Source: Bacillota bacterium | Lineage (GTDB): Bacteria > Bacillota > Clostridia > Lachnospirales > Lachnospiraceae | Direction: 5' to 3' | Assembly (NCBI GenBank): GCA_023435505.1 | Contig: JAEYRR010000281.1 | Location: 1 to 13,737 of the forward strand | Length of the DNA stretch: 13,737 nt | In this document: positions 1 to 7,636 of the stretch, piece by piece | Layout: every line of letters starts with the position of its first letter | Position numbering within the stretch: the first letter of the stretch is position 1 | Program-made: the position numbers and the translations under genes | The notes under the pieces: generated by a model | What the model was told of the DNA's origin: nothing | The model's database searches: none | The model's input: the letters and a program-made list of their open reading frames with translations, nothing else

Positions 1-8
1 GGTAACAA

Positions 9-43
9 GGGCTTAATTCGTATAGGAATTAAGCCCCTTTTTT
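9..43 (+). terminator. Intrinsic terminator of an upstream gene outside the window
   Basis: An 11-bp perfect stem (GGGCTTAATTC at 9-19 pairing with GAATTAAGCCC at 26-36) encloses a 6-base loop and is followed by one C and six Ts (38-43). This is a typical rho-independent terminator for + strand transcription coming from the left. The other strand has no matching T tract, so it is not bidirectional. Confidence 0.85.
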
Positions 44-200
44 ATATAGTTAAGAAGTATATTTCTAATAGAGCTATTAAAATGTGAAATAGAAGATCGA
101 CACCAATATGTACATATTATTTTATAATAACTAGTTATTTTACAAAAGAAAAGAGGACTTTTCAGAAAAAGGTGGAGAAGTCTAAGGTGGGTATTTTTCA
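44..200. other. Intergenic stretch with no supported gene
   Basis: This AT-rich spacer lies between the upstream terminator and the first promoter. No reading frame here has a ribosome binding site or protein-like composition. It contains a 14-bp perfect palindrome, AATAACTAGTTATT (126-139), and a weak 8-bp stem-loop (156-163 with 175-182, one G-T pair) with no T tract. Neither can be assigned a function. Confidence 0.5.
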
Positions 201-229
201 TTGCAATACTAATTTTCCTCGTATATAAT
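201..229 (+). promoter_or_regulatory. Promoter of the YesN-type response regulator gene
   Basis: TTGCAA (201-206) and TATAAT (224-229) are separated by 17 bases, a good match to a housekeeping sigma-A promoter. Transcription would start near 236, giving a leader of about 58 bases before the TTG start at 294. The shared T-rich element seen before the transporter genes is absent here, so this gene is probably expressed independently of it. Confidence 0.65.
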
Positions 230-293
230 AGTTGTGTATATTTAGTGGTCGGAACATGTTTATTTACTCCTATGAGAGAGCGAAGGTGAGATC

Positions 294-1817
294 TTGAAGG
301 TTGTTATTGTCGAAGATGAGATACGTATTAGAGAAGGTATAGTAAAGCTGTTGAAAAAATTAGATTCTTCCTACGAGATTGTTGGAGAAGCTTGGAATGG
401 ACTTGATGGTCTTGAAATTTGTAAAAAGGAGAAACCGGATTTGGTAATTACTGATATCAAGATGCCACAAATGGATGGTTTGCAGATGTTGGTTAATATG
501 AGTAGGGAAGGGATGCACCCAAAGGTTATAGTTTTAAGTGCTTATTCTGAATTTGAGTATGCAAGGGGAGCGATGAGACTAGGAGTGACAGAATATCTAT
601 TAAAACCAATTTCTCTTTCAGAATTTTCTCAGGCTCTTGAGAATATTAAAGAGCAGATTGAAAAAGATAATCAGAAAAAACCAGATCAGGTTGGTACGAT
701 GAATCAGGTATTTCGGGATATTATTGATGGACGTATGGAGATATCTGAGCAGACAGCAACGTATTTAAGCAAAAATTATAATATATCAGTTGACCAATCC
801 TTTATCATTATATGTATCTATCTAGGAAGTAATTTTGAAGCTGATTCCACGCGCACTCAAGGGGAATTAATACATTCATTTTCAAGGTATAATGGAATTT
901 CTAGTTGTATAATTGATTTAGCATATAAAAAATCGTTAATTATGTTGGTATACCATTATAAAGATGCTCATGACTTGGAGCATTGGATTCAGTATCAAAT
1001 ATTAAAGCAAACAGCTGGGAATCTAGCCCTTGGATGGATAGAAGTGGACGGAGTACAGAATATAAGCAAAGGAATCAATAATTTATTTCCATATATGGAT
1101 TGGAATATATCCTTTGAAAATAATATTATAATATCTTATCCGAAGATTACCAATGTACAGACATCTTTGTGTGTATATCCTGTAGATATAGAAGCAAAAA
1201 TGAAAGTAGCAATTTGTGCGTCGGATATGAAAAAAGTGACAGATTGTATGAGGGCATTTCACCAAAAGTTTTCAGATGGCAAGATATATCAGCCAAAGGA
1301 AATCAAGGAGAGCTATATCCGTTTTCTATGGGCTGTTATGGAGATTAGCAAAGAGGTAGGTTGTATTGACGATAAGAGAATAGAACAACAAAAGTTATTG
1401 GAACTTATTATGAATGCAAAAACCAAAGAAGAGTTAAAAAGTACATCCGATTTAATCATAAAGAGTTTACAATTCAACATGGCCAATGAAGATATCATGG
1501 ATATTACGGTAAAACGTGCTAGAAGTATGATTCATGAATTTTACAAAACAGGAATTACATTAGAAGCCATAGCCGCTAAACTTAAAATCACATCTGAATA
1601 TCTAGGAACACAGTTTCATAAAGAAATGGGTGTTACTTTTAGTACATATTTAAAAAATTATAGAATCAATAAGGCAAAGGAGTTACTTTGTGGGACATCT
1701 TTGAAATTATATGAGATAGCAGAGCGTATTGGATATTCTGATCCAAAGTATTTTAGTAAAGTATTCAAGGAAGCTACTGGTCAGCTTCCAGCCGAATATA
1801 GGAAAACAATGAAATAG
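294..1817 (+). CDS. YesN-type response regulator, AraC family
   Basis: A 507-residue two-component response regulator expected to activate the neighbouring sugar transport genes when phosphorylated by the YesM-type kinase at 5747. Residues 1-120 form a receiver domain: acidic residues E7-D8-E9, phospho-acceptor D54 in the ITDIKMP motif, conserved S82 and K104 in YLLKP. A long middle region (about 125-400) without a recognised motif is usual in the YesN group. Residues about 403-505 form an AraC/XylS DNA-binding domain with two helix-turn-helix units, the second carrying the family signature around IAERIGYSDPKYFSKVFK. The start is TTG, supported by GAAGGTGAG at 282-290 and by MKVVIVEDE matching a receiver N-terminus. 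The rare start may lower translation. Family assignment is firm; the target promoters are inferred from gene proximity and a shared upstream element. Confidence 0.93.
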   Translation: MKVVIVEDEIRIREGIVKLLKKLDSSYEIVGEAWNGLDGLEICKKEKPDLVITDIKMPQMDGLQMLVNMSREGMHPKVIVLSAYSEFEYARGAMRLGVTEYLLKPISLSEFSQALENIKEQIEKDNQKKPDQVGTMNQVFRDIIDGRMEISEQTATYLSKNYNISVDQSFIIICIYLGSNFEADSTRTQGELIHSFSRYNGISSCIIDLAYKKSLIMLVYHYKDAHDLEHWIQYQILKQTAGNLALGWIEVDGVQNISKGINNLFPYMDWNISFENNIIISYPKITNVQTSLCVYPVDIEAKMKVAICASDMKKVTDCMRAFHQKFSDGKIYQPKEIKESYIRFLWAVMEISKEVGCIDDKRIEQQKLLELIMNAKTKEELKSTSDLIIKSLQFNMANEDIMDITVKRARSMIHEFYKTGITLEAIAAKLKITSEYLGTQFHKEMGVTFSTYLKNYRINKAKELLCGTSLKLYEIAERIGYSDPKYFSKVFKEATGQLPAEYRKTMK

Positions 1818-1821
1818 GTTA

Positions 1822-1863
1822 CTTATGAAAATTCCTCCTTTTTTAGATTTTTCGTATTTTATT
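1822..1863 (+). promoter_or_regulatory. Shared T-rich element, copy 1 (candidate response-regulator site)
   Basis: This 42-base stretch aligns without gaps to 7534-7575, with 31 of 42 positions identical by hand alignment. The best conserved core is CCTTTTTTAG (1837-1846), followed by a T run and TCG (1852-1854). It ends at the -35 region of the permease operon promoter, where AraC-family activators usually bind. Binding by the product of the gene at 294 is inference. Confidence 0.5.
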
Positions 1864-1890
1864 GGTTGGGGTAATGCCTTACCATATAAA
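1862..1890 (+). promoter_or_regulatory. Promoter of the permease/GH31 operon
   Basis: TTGGTT (1862-1867) and TATAAA (1885-1890) are 17 bases apart. The -35 is weak, as expected for an activator-dependent promoter, and the shared T-rich element adjoins it. The spacer contains an inverted repeat, GGTAA-TGCC-TTACC (1870-1883), which could be an operator. No terminator lies between the regulator gene and this site, so read-through from 294 is also possible. Confidence 0.5.
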
Positions 1891-1918
1891 GTGAGAAAAT
1901 AGAAAAGGAGGATTTTTA

Positions 1919-2824
1919 GTGAAAATTAAGAGAAGAATATTTAAAAACAACAATGTCGGTCTCTTGTTCATACTGCCTGCATTTCTTTATATGATTATAT
2001 TTGTGGGATATCCAATAGTTAGTAATTTTGTTTTGAGTTTTCAAGATGTTACAGTAAAAAATCTGGTAAAAGGCACAAAGTCGTTTTGTGGTTTTTCCAA
2101 TTATGCAGATTTATTAGGAGATGGCGTTTTTCTTAAAGCCCTTGTTAATACCCTTGTGTTCACAGTAGCATGTCTAATCTTTCAGTTTGTTATAGGCTTT
2201 GCTTTGGCTATGTTTTTTAATAAGAATTTTTCGTTTGCAAAACCAATACGTGGCCTTTTGATGATGCCATGGATGATTCCTATGACAATAACAGCCCTTA
2301 TTTTTAAATTCATGTTTGCAACAGACGTGGGAGTTATTAATTACATATTAAAGAGTTTGGGTCTGATTAGTGAAAATATATCGTGGTTGACTAACCCTAG
2401 TACAGCAATGATTGCAGTTATCTTTGCAAATATATGGATTGGTATCCCATTTAATACAATATTAATTTCAACAGGATTGACCACAATTCCCCAGGAGCTT
2501 TACGAAAGTGCTTCTATTGATGGGGCAAATGCAAGACAACAATTTTTTAAGATTACAATACCATTAATCAGGCCAACCATTGAGTCAATTTTAGTATTAG
2601 GCTTTATCTATACATTTAAGGTTTATGACTTGGTATATGTCATGACGGAAGGTGGCCCTGTGAATTCGACTCATCTTCTTTCTACATATTCCTATAAGCT
2701 TTCATTTGGTATGTATGAATATAGCAGGGGGTCAGCAGTAGCCAATGTATTGTTTGTAATTTTACTTTTGGTTGGTATTTTATATATGAGGATTACTATG
2801 AAGGGAGAGAAAGCAAATGATTAA
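1919..2824 (+). CDS. Sugar ABC transporter permease, MalF/UgpA type (CUT1)
   Basis: A 301-residue inner-membrane permease, one half of the transmembrane channel of a carbohydrate uptake (CUT1) ABC importer, partnered with the product of 2817. It shows about six hydrophobic segments, beginning with residues 14-40. The cytoplasmic EAA loop that docks the ATPase is present as ESASIDGANA (196-205) followed by ITIP (212-215). Length and layout are normal for the family. The GTG start is set by AAAAGGAGG (1903-1911) seven bases upstream. Its 3' end overlaps the next gene by 8 bases, implying translational coupling. It heads a three-gene operon (two permeases, then GH31). Substrate cannot be read from the permease; the linked glycosidases suggest an oligosaccharide. 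Confidence 0.95.
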   Translation: MKIKRRIFKNNNVGLLFILPAFLYMIIFVGYPIVSNFVLSFQDVTVKNLVKGTKSFCGFSNYADLLGDGVFLKALVNTLVFTVACLIFQFVIGFALAMFFNKNFSFAKPIRGLLMMPWMIPMTITALIFKFMFATDVGVINYILKSLGLISENISWLTNPSTAMIAVIFANIWIGIPFNTILISTGLTTIPQELYESASIDGANARQQFFKITIPLIRPTIESILVLGFIYTFKVYDLVYVMTEGGPVNSTHLLSTYSYKLSFGMYEYSRGSAVANVLFVILLLVGILYMRITMKGEKAND

Positions 2825-3665
2825 TGGGCAAAGACTAGGAAAGAAAAGAAATATTGTCTATTGTATAATATCAGTTCTTATACTAATAATACTCTTATTT
2901 CCGTTATTATGGATATTGATAACATCACTTAAAACGGAAAAAGAAATCTTTCAAAACCCACCGACATGGTATCCACATGTCCTAAATACCAAATCGTATC
3001 TGGCTCAGCTGGGAAATGGAGATTTTAATATGTTCCGTTCCTTTGCAAATAGTTTTGCGATATCATTGCTGGCGATGATTATTGCTGTTGTGCTTGCTGT
3101 ACCGGCATCCTATGCCATTGCCAGGTACCGTTTTAGAGGACGGAAGGCAATGCTATTAATGTTTTTAGTAACCCAGATGCTTCCTGTATCTGTTCTGTTG
3201 ACTCCTATGTTCATCATGTTTAGAGAAATGAATTTGTATAATTCCTGGTGGGCTGCCATTTTGGCAGATGCAACTATTGGTATACCTTTTTCAGTTCTGA
3301 TTCTAAAAAACTATTTCGCCTCTATACCTGCCGAATTGGAAGAAGCAGCACGTGTAGACGGATGTAATCGATTTAAAGCATTTATGTATGTATATATTCC
3401 AGTAGCCAAACCCGGAATTATTGTTTGTGCTACATTTTCGTTTTTGTACGCGTGGGGGGATTTGGCTTATGGTATGACCTTTATTCTGGATCAGCAGAAA
3501 CGTCCAATAACGTCAGGAATATTTAATTTTATGGGGCAATATGGTACCAAATGGAGCTACCTGACGGCGTTTGCTGTTGTTGGTATTATACCGGTAGCCT
3601 TAATATTTATTTTTATGCAAAAATACATAATCAGTGGAATGACAAGTGGAGCAGTAAAGGGGTGA
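2817..3665 (+). CDS. Sugar ABC transporter permease, MalG/UgpE type (CUT1)
   Basis: A 282-residue second permease of the CUT1 importer. It has an N-terminal membrane segment at about 12-38, further hydrophobic segments, an EAA loop reading EEAARVDGCN (175-184) with IP at 194-195, and the family's usual C-terminal YIISGMTSGAVKG. The ATG at 2817 lies inside the end of the upstream gene (8-base overlap), with GGGAGAG about ten bases before it. The GH31 start follows its stop by only four bases, so all three are expected on one transcript. No ATPase gene is nearby; CUT1 systems of this type often use a shared ATPase such as MsmK or MsiK encoded elsewhere, which is an inference here. Confidence 0.95.
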   Translation: MINGQRLGKKRNIVYCIISVLILIILLFPLLWILITSLKTEKEIFQNPPTWYPHVLNTKSYLAQLGNGDFNMFRSFANSFAISLLAMIIAVVLAVPASYAIARYRFRGRKAMLLMFLVTQMLPVSVLLTPMFIMFREMNLYNSWWAAILADATIGIPFSVLILKNYFASIPAELEEAARVDGCNRFKAFMYVYIPVAKPGIIVCATFSFLYAWGDLAYGMTFILDQQKRPITSGIFNFMGQYGTKWSYLTAFAVVGIIPVALIFIFMQKYIISGMTSGAVKG

Positions 3666-3669
3666 TAAT

Positions 3670-5646
3670 ATGCTTTACCAGAAAGATAATAAGCTTATCT
3701 ATCATTTTGATGACCAGGAGTTATGGATTGAGGCATGGGGAGAGCACGGGTTACGTATTCGAGCTACTAAAAATGCGGATATGAGCTTAAAAAATTGGGC
3801 ATTAGAGGACAAGAAAGGTATACCTGCCATTACAATCAATGAATTAAGCGGAATTTTGTCAAATGGGAATATTCGAGCGGTGATTTCTAGGAGAGGACAA
3901 ATCAGTATTTATAATCAGAAAAATGAACGGATCATACAAGAGTATTGGAGAAATCGGGAAGATCTTCAGAGTGAAAACTGCAGTGCTCTCAATGTGGAAG
4001 GGCGAGAGTTTAAACCAAATCTGGGTGCTCAGTATCATCTGACATATCGTTTAGAGTCTTTGGATGCTCAGGAAAAAATATATGGAATGGGTCAATATCA
4101 GCAACCATATTTGAATTTAAAGGGTACTGATCTGGAGCTAGCGCAACGAAATTCACAGGCAAGTGTTCCCTTTTTTATCTCATCACTAGGATATGGAATG
4201 CTTTGGAATAATCCTGCTATTGGCCGTGCTGTTTTTGGAAAAAACATTATGACATTTGAAGCATATTCCACAGATGTATTGGATGTCTGGATTGTTGTTG
4301 GAGATAATCCTGCTGAAATAGTGGAAAGATATGCGAATGTGACTGGAAAACCACCTTTAATGCCGGATTATGGTTTGGGCTTTTGGCAATGTAAATTGAG
4401 ATATCAGACACAACAAGAAGTTCTTGAGGTAGCAAGAGAATATAAAAAACGTAATCTTCCCATAGATGTCATTGTGATTGATTTCTTTCATTGGAAATAT
4501 CAAGGGGAATGGAGTTTTGACCCGGACTATTGGCCAGACCCAGACGCTATGGTAAAAGAACTTGAAGATATGGGTATCAAGTTAATGGTTTCTATATGGC
4601 CAACGGTTGAGGAGAAATCAGAGAATTATGAGGAAATGCTAGAAAAAGGTTATCTAATCCGAACCGAGAGAGGGAGTCGTGTTGGCTTAGCCTTTGAAGG
4701 AAGTACCATACATATTGACGTTACCAATCCTGATGCCAGAGCATTCCTATGGGATAGGGTGAAACGGAATTATTACAGTAAAGGAATACAGGTATTTTGG
4801 TTAGATGAAGCAGAGCCAGAGTATTCCGTCTATGATTTTGATAATTACCGTTACTATCTAGGGACAGATCTGGCGATTGGTAATTGTTATCCAGTCTTTT
4901 ATGCAAAAGCTTTTTTTGATGGAATGAAGAACGAAGGTCAAAATAATATAGTTAATCTAGCACGTTGCGCATGGGCAGGTAGCCAGAAATATGGTGCATT
5001 GGTTTGGTCCGGGGATATTGCTTCCAGTTTTACTAGTATGAGAAATCAGCTAGTAGCAGGACTAAACATGGGACTTGCAGGAATACCATGGTGGACTACA
5101 GATATCGGAGGGTTTCATGGCGGTAATCCGGATGATCCTGCATTTCGTGAGCTATTTGCCAGATGGTTTGCCTGGGGAGCCTTCTGCCCGGTAATGCGTC
5201 TACATGGCGATCGTGAACCTCACAAGGAGCCTATGGGTGAGAGTGGAGGTGCCCATTGTTGTTCTGGTGCAGATAATGAAGTTTGGAGTTATGGCGAGGA
5301 AGTATATCAGATATGTAAAAAGTATATGACCATAAGGGAAGAACTACGTGAATATATTCGGTCAGTAATGAAACAGGCACACGAAAAAGGGACTCCTGTT
5401 ATGCGACCTCTGTTTTATATGTTTCCAGAGGATAAATCTTGTTGGGATATAGAAGATTCTTATATGTTTGGAGAGGATTATTTAGTAGCCCCTGTCTTTG
5501 AACAGGGAGTATCTAAAAGAAAAGTATACCTTCCAACACAATGCAATTGGAGAGCTTTAGAGACAAATCTTGTCTACGAGGGGGGACAATGGATTGAAGT
5601 CGATGCGCCATTGGATGTACTTCCTGTATTCCAAATTGTTAGGTAG
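3670..5646 (+). CDS. Glycoside hydrolase family 31 (alpha-xylosidase or alpha-glucosidase-like)
   Basis: A 658-residue cytoplasmic GH31 enzyme (no signal peptide), expected to cleave alpha-linked sugars from imported oligosaccharides by a retaining mechanism. An N-terminal beta-sandwich region (about 1-225) precedes the catalytic barrel (about 230-560) and a C-terminal beta region. D379 in WLDEAEPE sits at the nucleophile position and D449 in WSGDI at the acid/base position, by analogy with YicI-type enzymes. WWTTDIGGF (474-482) and MRLHGDREP (509-517) supply further active-site residues. The position-4 loop, VIDFFHWKYQGEWSFD, resembles bacterial alpha-xylosidase-type GH31 proteins more than starch-type glucosidases, but GH31 specificities are broad (xylosidase, glucosidase, galactosidase and others), so the substrate is uncertain. 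Start: ATG after AAAGGGG (3656-3662), four bases past the permease stop. Confidence 0.92.
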   Translation: MLYQKDNKLIYHFDDQELWIEAWGEHGLRIRATKNADMSLKNWALEDKKGIPAITINELSGILSNGNIRAVISRRGQISIYNQKNERIIQEYWRNREDLQSENCSALNVEGREFKPNLGAQYHLTYRLESLDAQEKIYGMGQYQQPYLNLKGTDLELAQRNSQASVPFFISSLGYGMLWNNPAIGRAVFGKNIMTFEAYSTDVLDVWIVVGDNPAEIVERYANVTGKPPLMPDYGLGFWQCKLRYQTQQEVLEVAREYKKRNLPIDVIVIDFFHWKYQGEWSFDPDYWPDPDAMVKELEDMGIKLMVSIWPTVEEKSENYEEMLEKGYLIRTERGSRVGLAFEGSTIHIDVTNPDARAFLWDRVKRNYYSKGIQVFWLDEAEPEYSVYDFDNYRYYLGTDLAIGNCYPVFYAKAFFDGMKNEGQNNIVNLARCAWAGSQKYGALVWSGDIASSFTSMRNQLVAGLNMGLAGIPWWTTDIGGFHGGNPDDPAFRELFARWFAWGAFCPVMRLHGDREPHKEPMGESGGAHCCSGADNEVWSYGEEVYQICKKYMTIREELREYIRSVMKQAHEKGTPVMRPLFYMFPEDKSCWDIEDSYMFGEDYLVAPVFEQGVSKRKVYLPTQCNWRALETNLVYEGGQWIEVDAPLDVLPVFQIVR

Positions 5647-5655
5647 AATGATTGC

Positions 5656-5684
5656 TTGCTAACATCATACATAAGGAGTATCAT
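5656..5684 (+). promoter_or_regulatory. Candidate promoter of the sensor kinase gene
   Basis: TTGCTA (5656-5661) and TATCAT (5679-5684) are spaced by 17 bases in the 100-base gap between the GH31 and kinase genes. Both hexamers are imperfect. If used, transcription would start around 5690, so the inverted repeat at 5689-5721 would fold at the extreme 5' end of the mRNA. Confidence 0.33.
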
Positions 5685-5688
5685 AAAA

Positions 5689-5721
5689 TTAGCTACCGGT
5701 GAGGTAAGTCCCGGTAGCTAA
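5689..5721 (+). other. Intergenic hairpin before the sensor kinase gene
   Basis: An 11-bp perfect inverted repeat (TTAGCTACCGG at 5689-5699 with CCGGTAGCTAA at 5711-5721) encloses an 11-base loop. It lacks a T tract on the + strand, so it is not a clear terminator of the GH31 operon. It may be an mRNA-stabilising or processing stem, or a 5'-terminal stem of a kinase transcript. On the opposite strand it would be followed by TTTT, but no convergent gene ends here. Confidence 0.6.
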
Positions 5722-5746
5722 AAGTATTTATACAAGGAGGGAGAGA

Positions 5747-7519
5747 ATGAAAAAGAAAAGTCTTCGTAGTAAATTAATACGATTATTTTGTGTGACATCT
5801 ATCATTCCTATATTGGTGTTAAGTTTTTTTTCCTATAATAATATTTCTTATACCATAAGGGACAATACTAGGGATCTTACAAATAAAAGCTTAAAACAGA
5901 TTGATGACAATCTTCAGATATGGTTAGAATCATATGAAGATCTCCTTTATCAAATTTATACAGATGATAATATGGTAGATTGGGTGGATAAAATTAACGC
6001 TCAAACTAGTGTATCAGTAACTAAGAATCAGATACGTAGATATACTCGTGGATTACTAAATACAAAGGAGTATATACGGTCTATTACTATTATTACTGAG
6101 GATGGTACAGTTATTACTTATGATCAGTTAACACCGGCAACCTATCAGAATTCATGGATAAAAAGTTTTAATATAGGGATCAAAGAGCTGTATGATAAGG
6201 TTTCACGAGACTATAATATGCATGTATTTCCTACCCAGTATGGGACTCAATTTGCAAATCGAGATTATTACTTGTTTCATATAGCACACCGTATTATTGA
6301 TTATAAAAATCTTGATAAAAAATGTGGAATAGCCATTGTTAGCATCGATGAGCAGTTTTTGGAAAATATTTGTATGACAACCAAAACTGGAAAGTTTGAG
6401 GACAATACAAACTTTATTGTTGATGATGAGGGACGAGTGATTAGTTACCGAGATAAAAGCTATATTGGTGACAAAGTTACCGATTATAAGAAAGACATAG
6501 ATGGTAGAATAGAGGATTACTCTACATACATAAGAAAAGATAAGCAATATAGTACACAGTACACATCTGTATATGCATATCATGACGAAAAATTAGGCTG
6601 GGACATTGTAAATGTAACCGATCAGAGCAGTCTTATGGAAAAGTTGAAAGGTCAGTTTGAGATTATCCTTTTGTTAAGTGGATTGTTGTTTGCTATAGTG
6701 ATAGCCTTTACAATAGGTATGTCGAATAAGCTGGTATCATCCGTACATAAAGTGACAGACATTATGGAGAAGACAAAGAATGGTGACTTATCTGTAAGAG
6801 TAGATCATGATAATAAGATGTTATTGGAAATCGAAAATATTGCGATACAATTTAATGATATGCTGAGTAAGTTGGACAAAGCTATACAAAGAGAACGAGA
6901 AGCACAGATAGTAGCATTAGAAGCCCAGATAAATCCTCATTTTATATATAACACACTGGATACCATAAACTGGATGGCAATTGATAAAAATGATTATGAT
7001 ATTAGCAATGCCATTAATTCATTGGCTACAATTCTACGTTACGCCATAGTGAACAATAACGCACAAGTAAGTGTTAGGGAAGAGATAGATTGGTTAAAAA
7101 AATATATATACTTACAACAGTTTAGGCTGAAGAATGAATTTAGCTGCTCCATAGAAGTAGATCCAATCGTCATGGAGGATAGAATATATAAATTGTTATT
7201 ACAGCCATTTATTGAAAATGCCATTATTCATGGATTTGAAAGAGGGCATAAGAATGCATGTCTTAAGGTGCAGATAAACAGGCAGGACAATAATCTATCT
7301 ATTATAATCTCTGATAATGGTATTGGCATGGAATCTAGTATGGTAGAGAGCTTTAATAACGAGATATTTGATGGAGGCGAAAAAGGACATCATATAGGAA
7401 TGGAAAATGCCATTACTAGGTTAAGGATGTATTATGGTAATCGAGGAAAAATAAATATTTCAAGTACTTTAGGGGAAGGCACAATAATTAATATAGTAGT
7501 ACCAATAGAAAATAATTAG
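5747..7519 (+). CDS. YesM-type sensor histidine kinase
   Basis: A 590-residue membrane sensor kinase expected to phosphorylate the YesN-type regulator at 294 in response to an extracellular signal, probably a glycan-related one. Layout: transmembrane segment at about 12-30, a large extracytoplasmic region at about 31-303 resembling double-Cache sensors, a second transmembrane segment at about 304-324, a HAMP linker at about 325-378, then the His_kinase domain. The phospho-acceptor is H398 in EAQINPHFIYNTLD. The ATPase region shows the N-box LLLQPFIENAIIHG (483-496), DNGIGM (523-528) and GMENAITRLR (551-560). The ATG is preceded by AAGGAGG (5734-5740), spacing 6. The gene sits between GH31 and the binding protein, separated from its presumed partner regulator by three genes. 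Kinase family is firm; ligand is unknown. Confidence 0.94.
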   Translation: MKKKSLRSKLIRLFCVTSIIPILVLSFFSYNNISYTIRDNTRDLTNKSLKQIDDNLQIWLESYEDLLYQIYTDDNMVDWVDKINAQTSVSVTKNQIRRYTRGLLNTKEYIRSITIITEDGTVITYDQLTPATYQNSWIKSFNIGIKELYDKVSRDYNMHVFPTQYGTQFANRDYYLFHIAHRIIDYKNLDKKCGIAIVSIDEQFLENICMTTKTGKFEDNTNFIVDDEGRVISYRDKSYIGDKVTDYKKDIDGRIEDYSTYIRKDKQYSTQYTSVYAYHDEKLGWDIVNVTDQSSLMEKLKGQFEIILLLSGLLFAIVIAFTIGMSNKLVSSVHKVTDIMEKTKNGDLSVRVDHDNKMLLEIENIAIQFNDMLSKLDKAIQREREAQIVALEAQINPHFIYNTLDTINWMAIDKNDYDISNAINSLATILRYAIVNNNAQVSVREEIDWLKKYIYLQQFRLKNEFSCSIEVDPIVMEDRIYKLLLQPFIENAIIHGFERGHKNACLKVQINRQDNNLSIIISDNGIGMESSMVESFNNEIFDGGEKGHHIGMENAITRLRMYYGNRGKINISSTLGEGTIINIVVPIENN

Positions 7520-7533
7520 TAAAATAAAGAAGA

Positions 7534-7575
7534 CTTTAGAAATTTCTACCTTTTTTAGTTTTGTCGAGTTTTTGT
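7534..7575 (+). promoter_or_regulatory. Shared T-rich element, copy 2 (candidate response-regulator site)
   Basis: This is the partner of the element at 1822-1863: 31 of 42 positions match without gaps, including CCTTTTTTAG (7549-7558) and TCG (7564-7566). Its distance to the start codon of the following gene (about 62 bases) is close to that of copy 1 (about 56). This copy also contains a 12-bp palindrome, TAGAAATTTCTA (7537-7548), which copy 1 does not preserve. The element lies just upstream of the binding-protein promoter region. Confidence 0.5.
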
Positions 7576-7597
7576 TATGAGTGATCAACAGTAAAAT
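7569..7597 (+). promoter_or_regulatory. Candidate promoter of the solute-binding protein gene
   Basis: TAAAAT (7592-7597) could be a -10 box, with a poor -35 (TTTTTG, 7569-7574) 17 bases upstream; TTGTTA (7572-7577) is a better hexamer but only 14 bases away. The poor -35 and the adjoining T-rich element fit an activator-dependent promoter. The exact boxes are uncertain. Confidence 0.35.
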
Positions 7598-7636
7598 AAG
7601 GATGTAAACTACTTAACAATTAAAAGGAGGTAAAGT

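Noticed and set aside
13..201. 62-codon open frame on the - strand in the first intergenic region
   Set aside because: It has no ribosome site, low-complexity composition, and overlaps the upstream terminator; AT-rich noise is the better explanation.
5683..5721. Short frame starting at ATA after AAGGAG, spanning the hairpin before the kinase gene
   Set aside because: ATA is a very rare start and the frame is only 12 codons; the inverted repeat itself explains the sequence better.
6203..6583. 126-codon open frame on the - strand inside the sensor kinase gene
   Set aside because: It is antisense to a fully intact kinase sensor domain, has no ribosome site and hydrophobic random-like composition; it is a shadow of AT-rich codons.
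7537..7558. TAGAAATTTCTA followed by a T run as a terminator of the kinase gene
   Set aside because: The palindrome has no room for a loop and is AT-rich, so the stem would be very weak; the T run is part of the element shared with 1822-1863.
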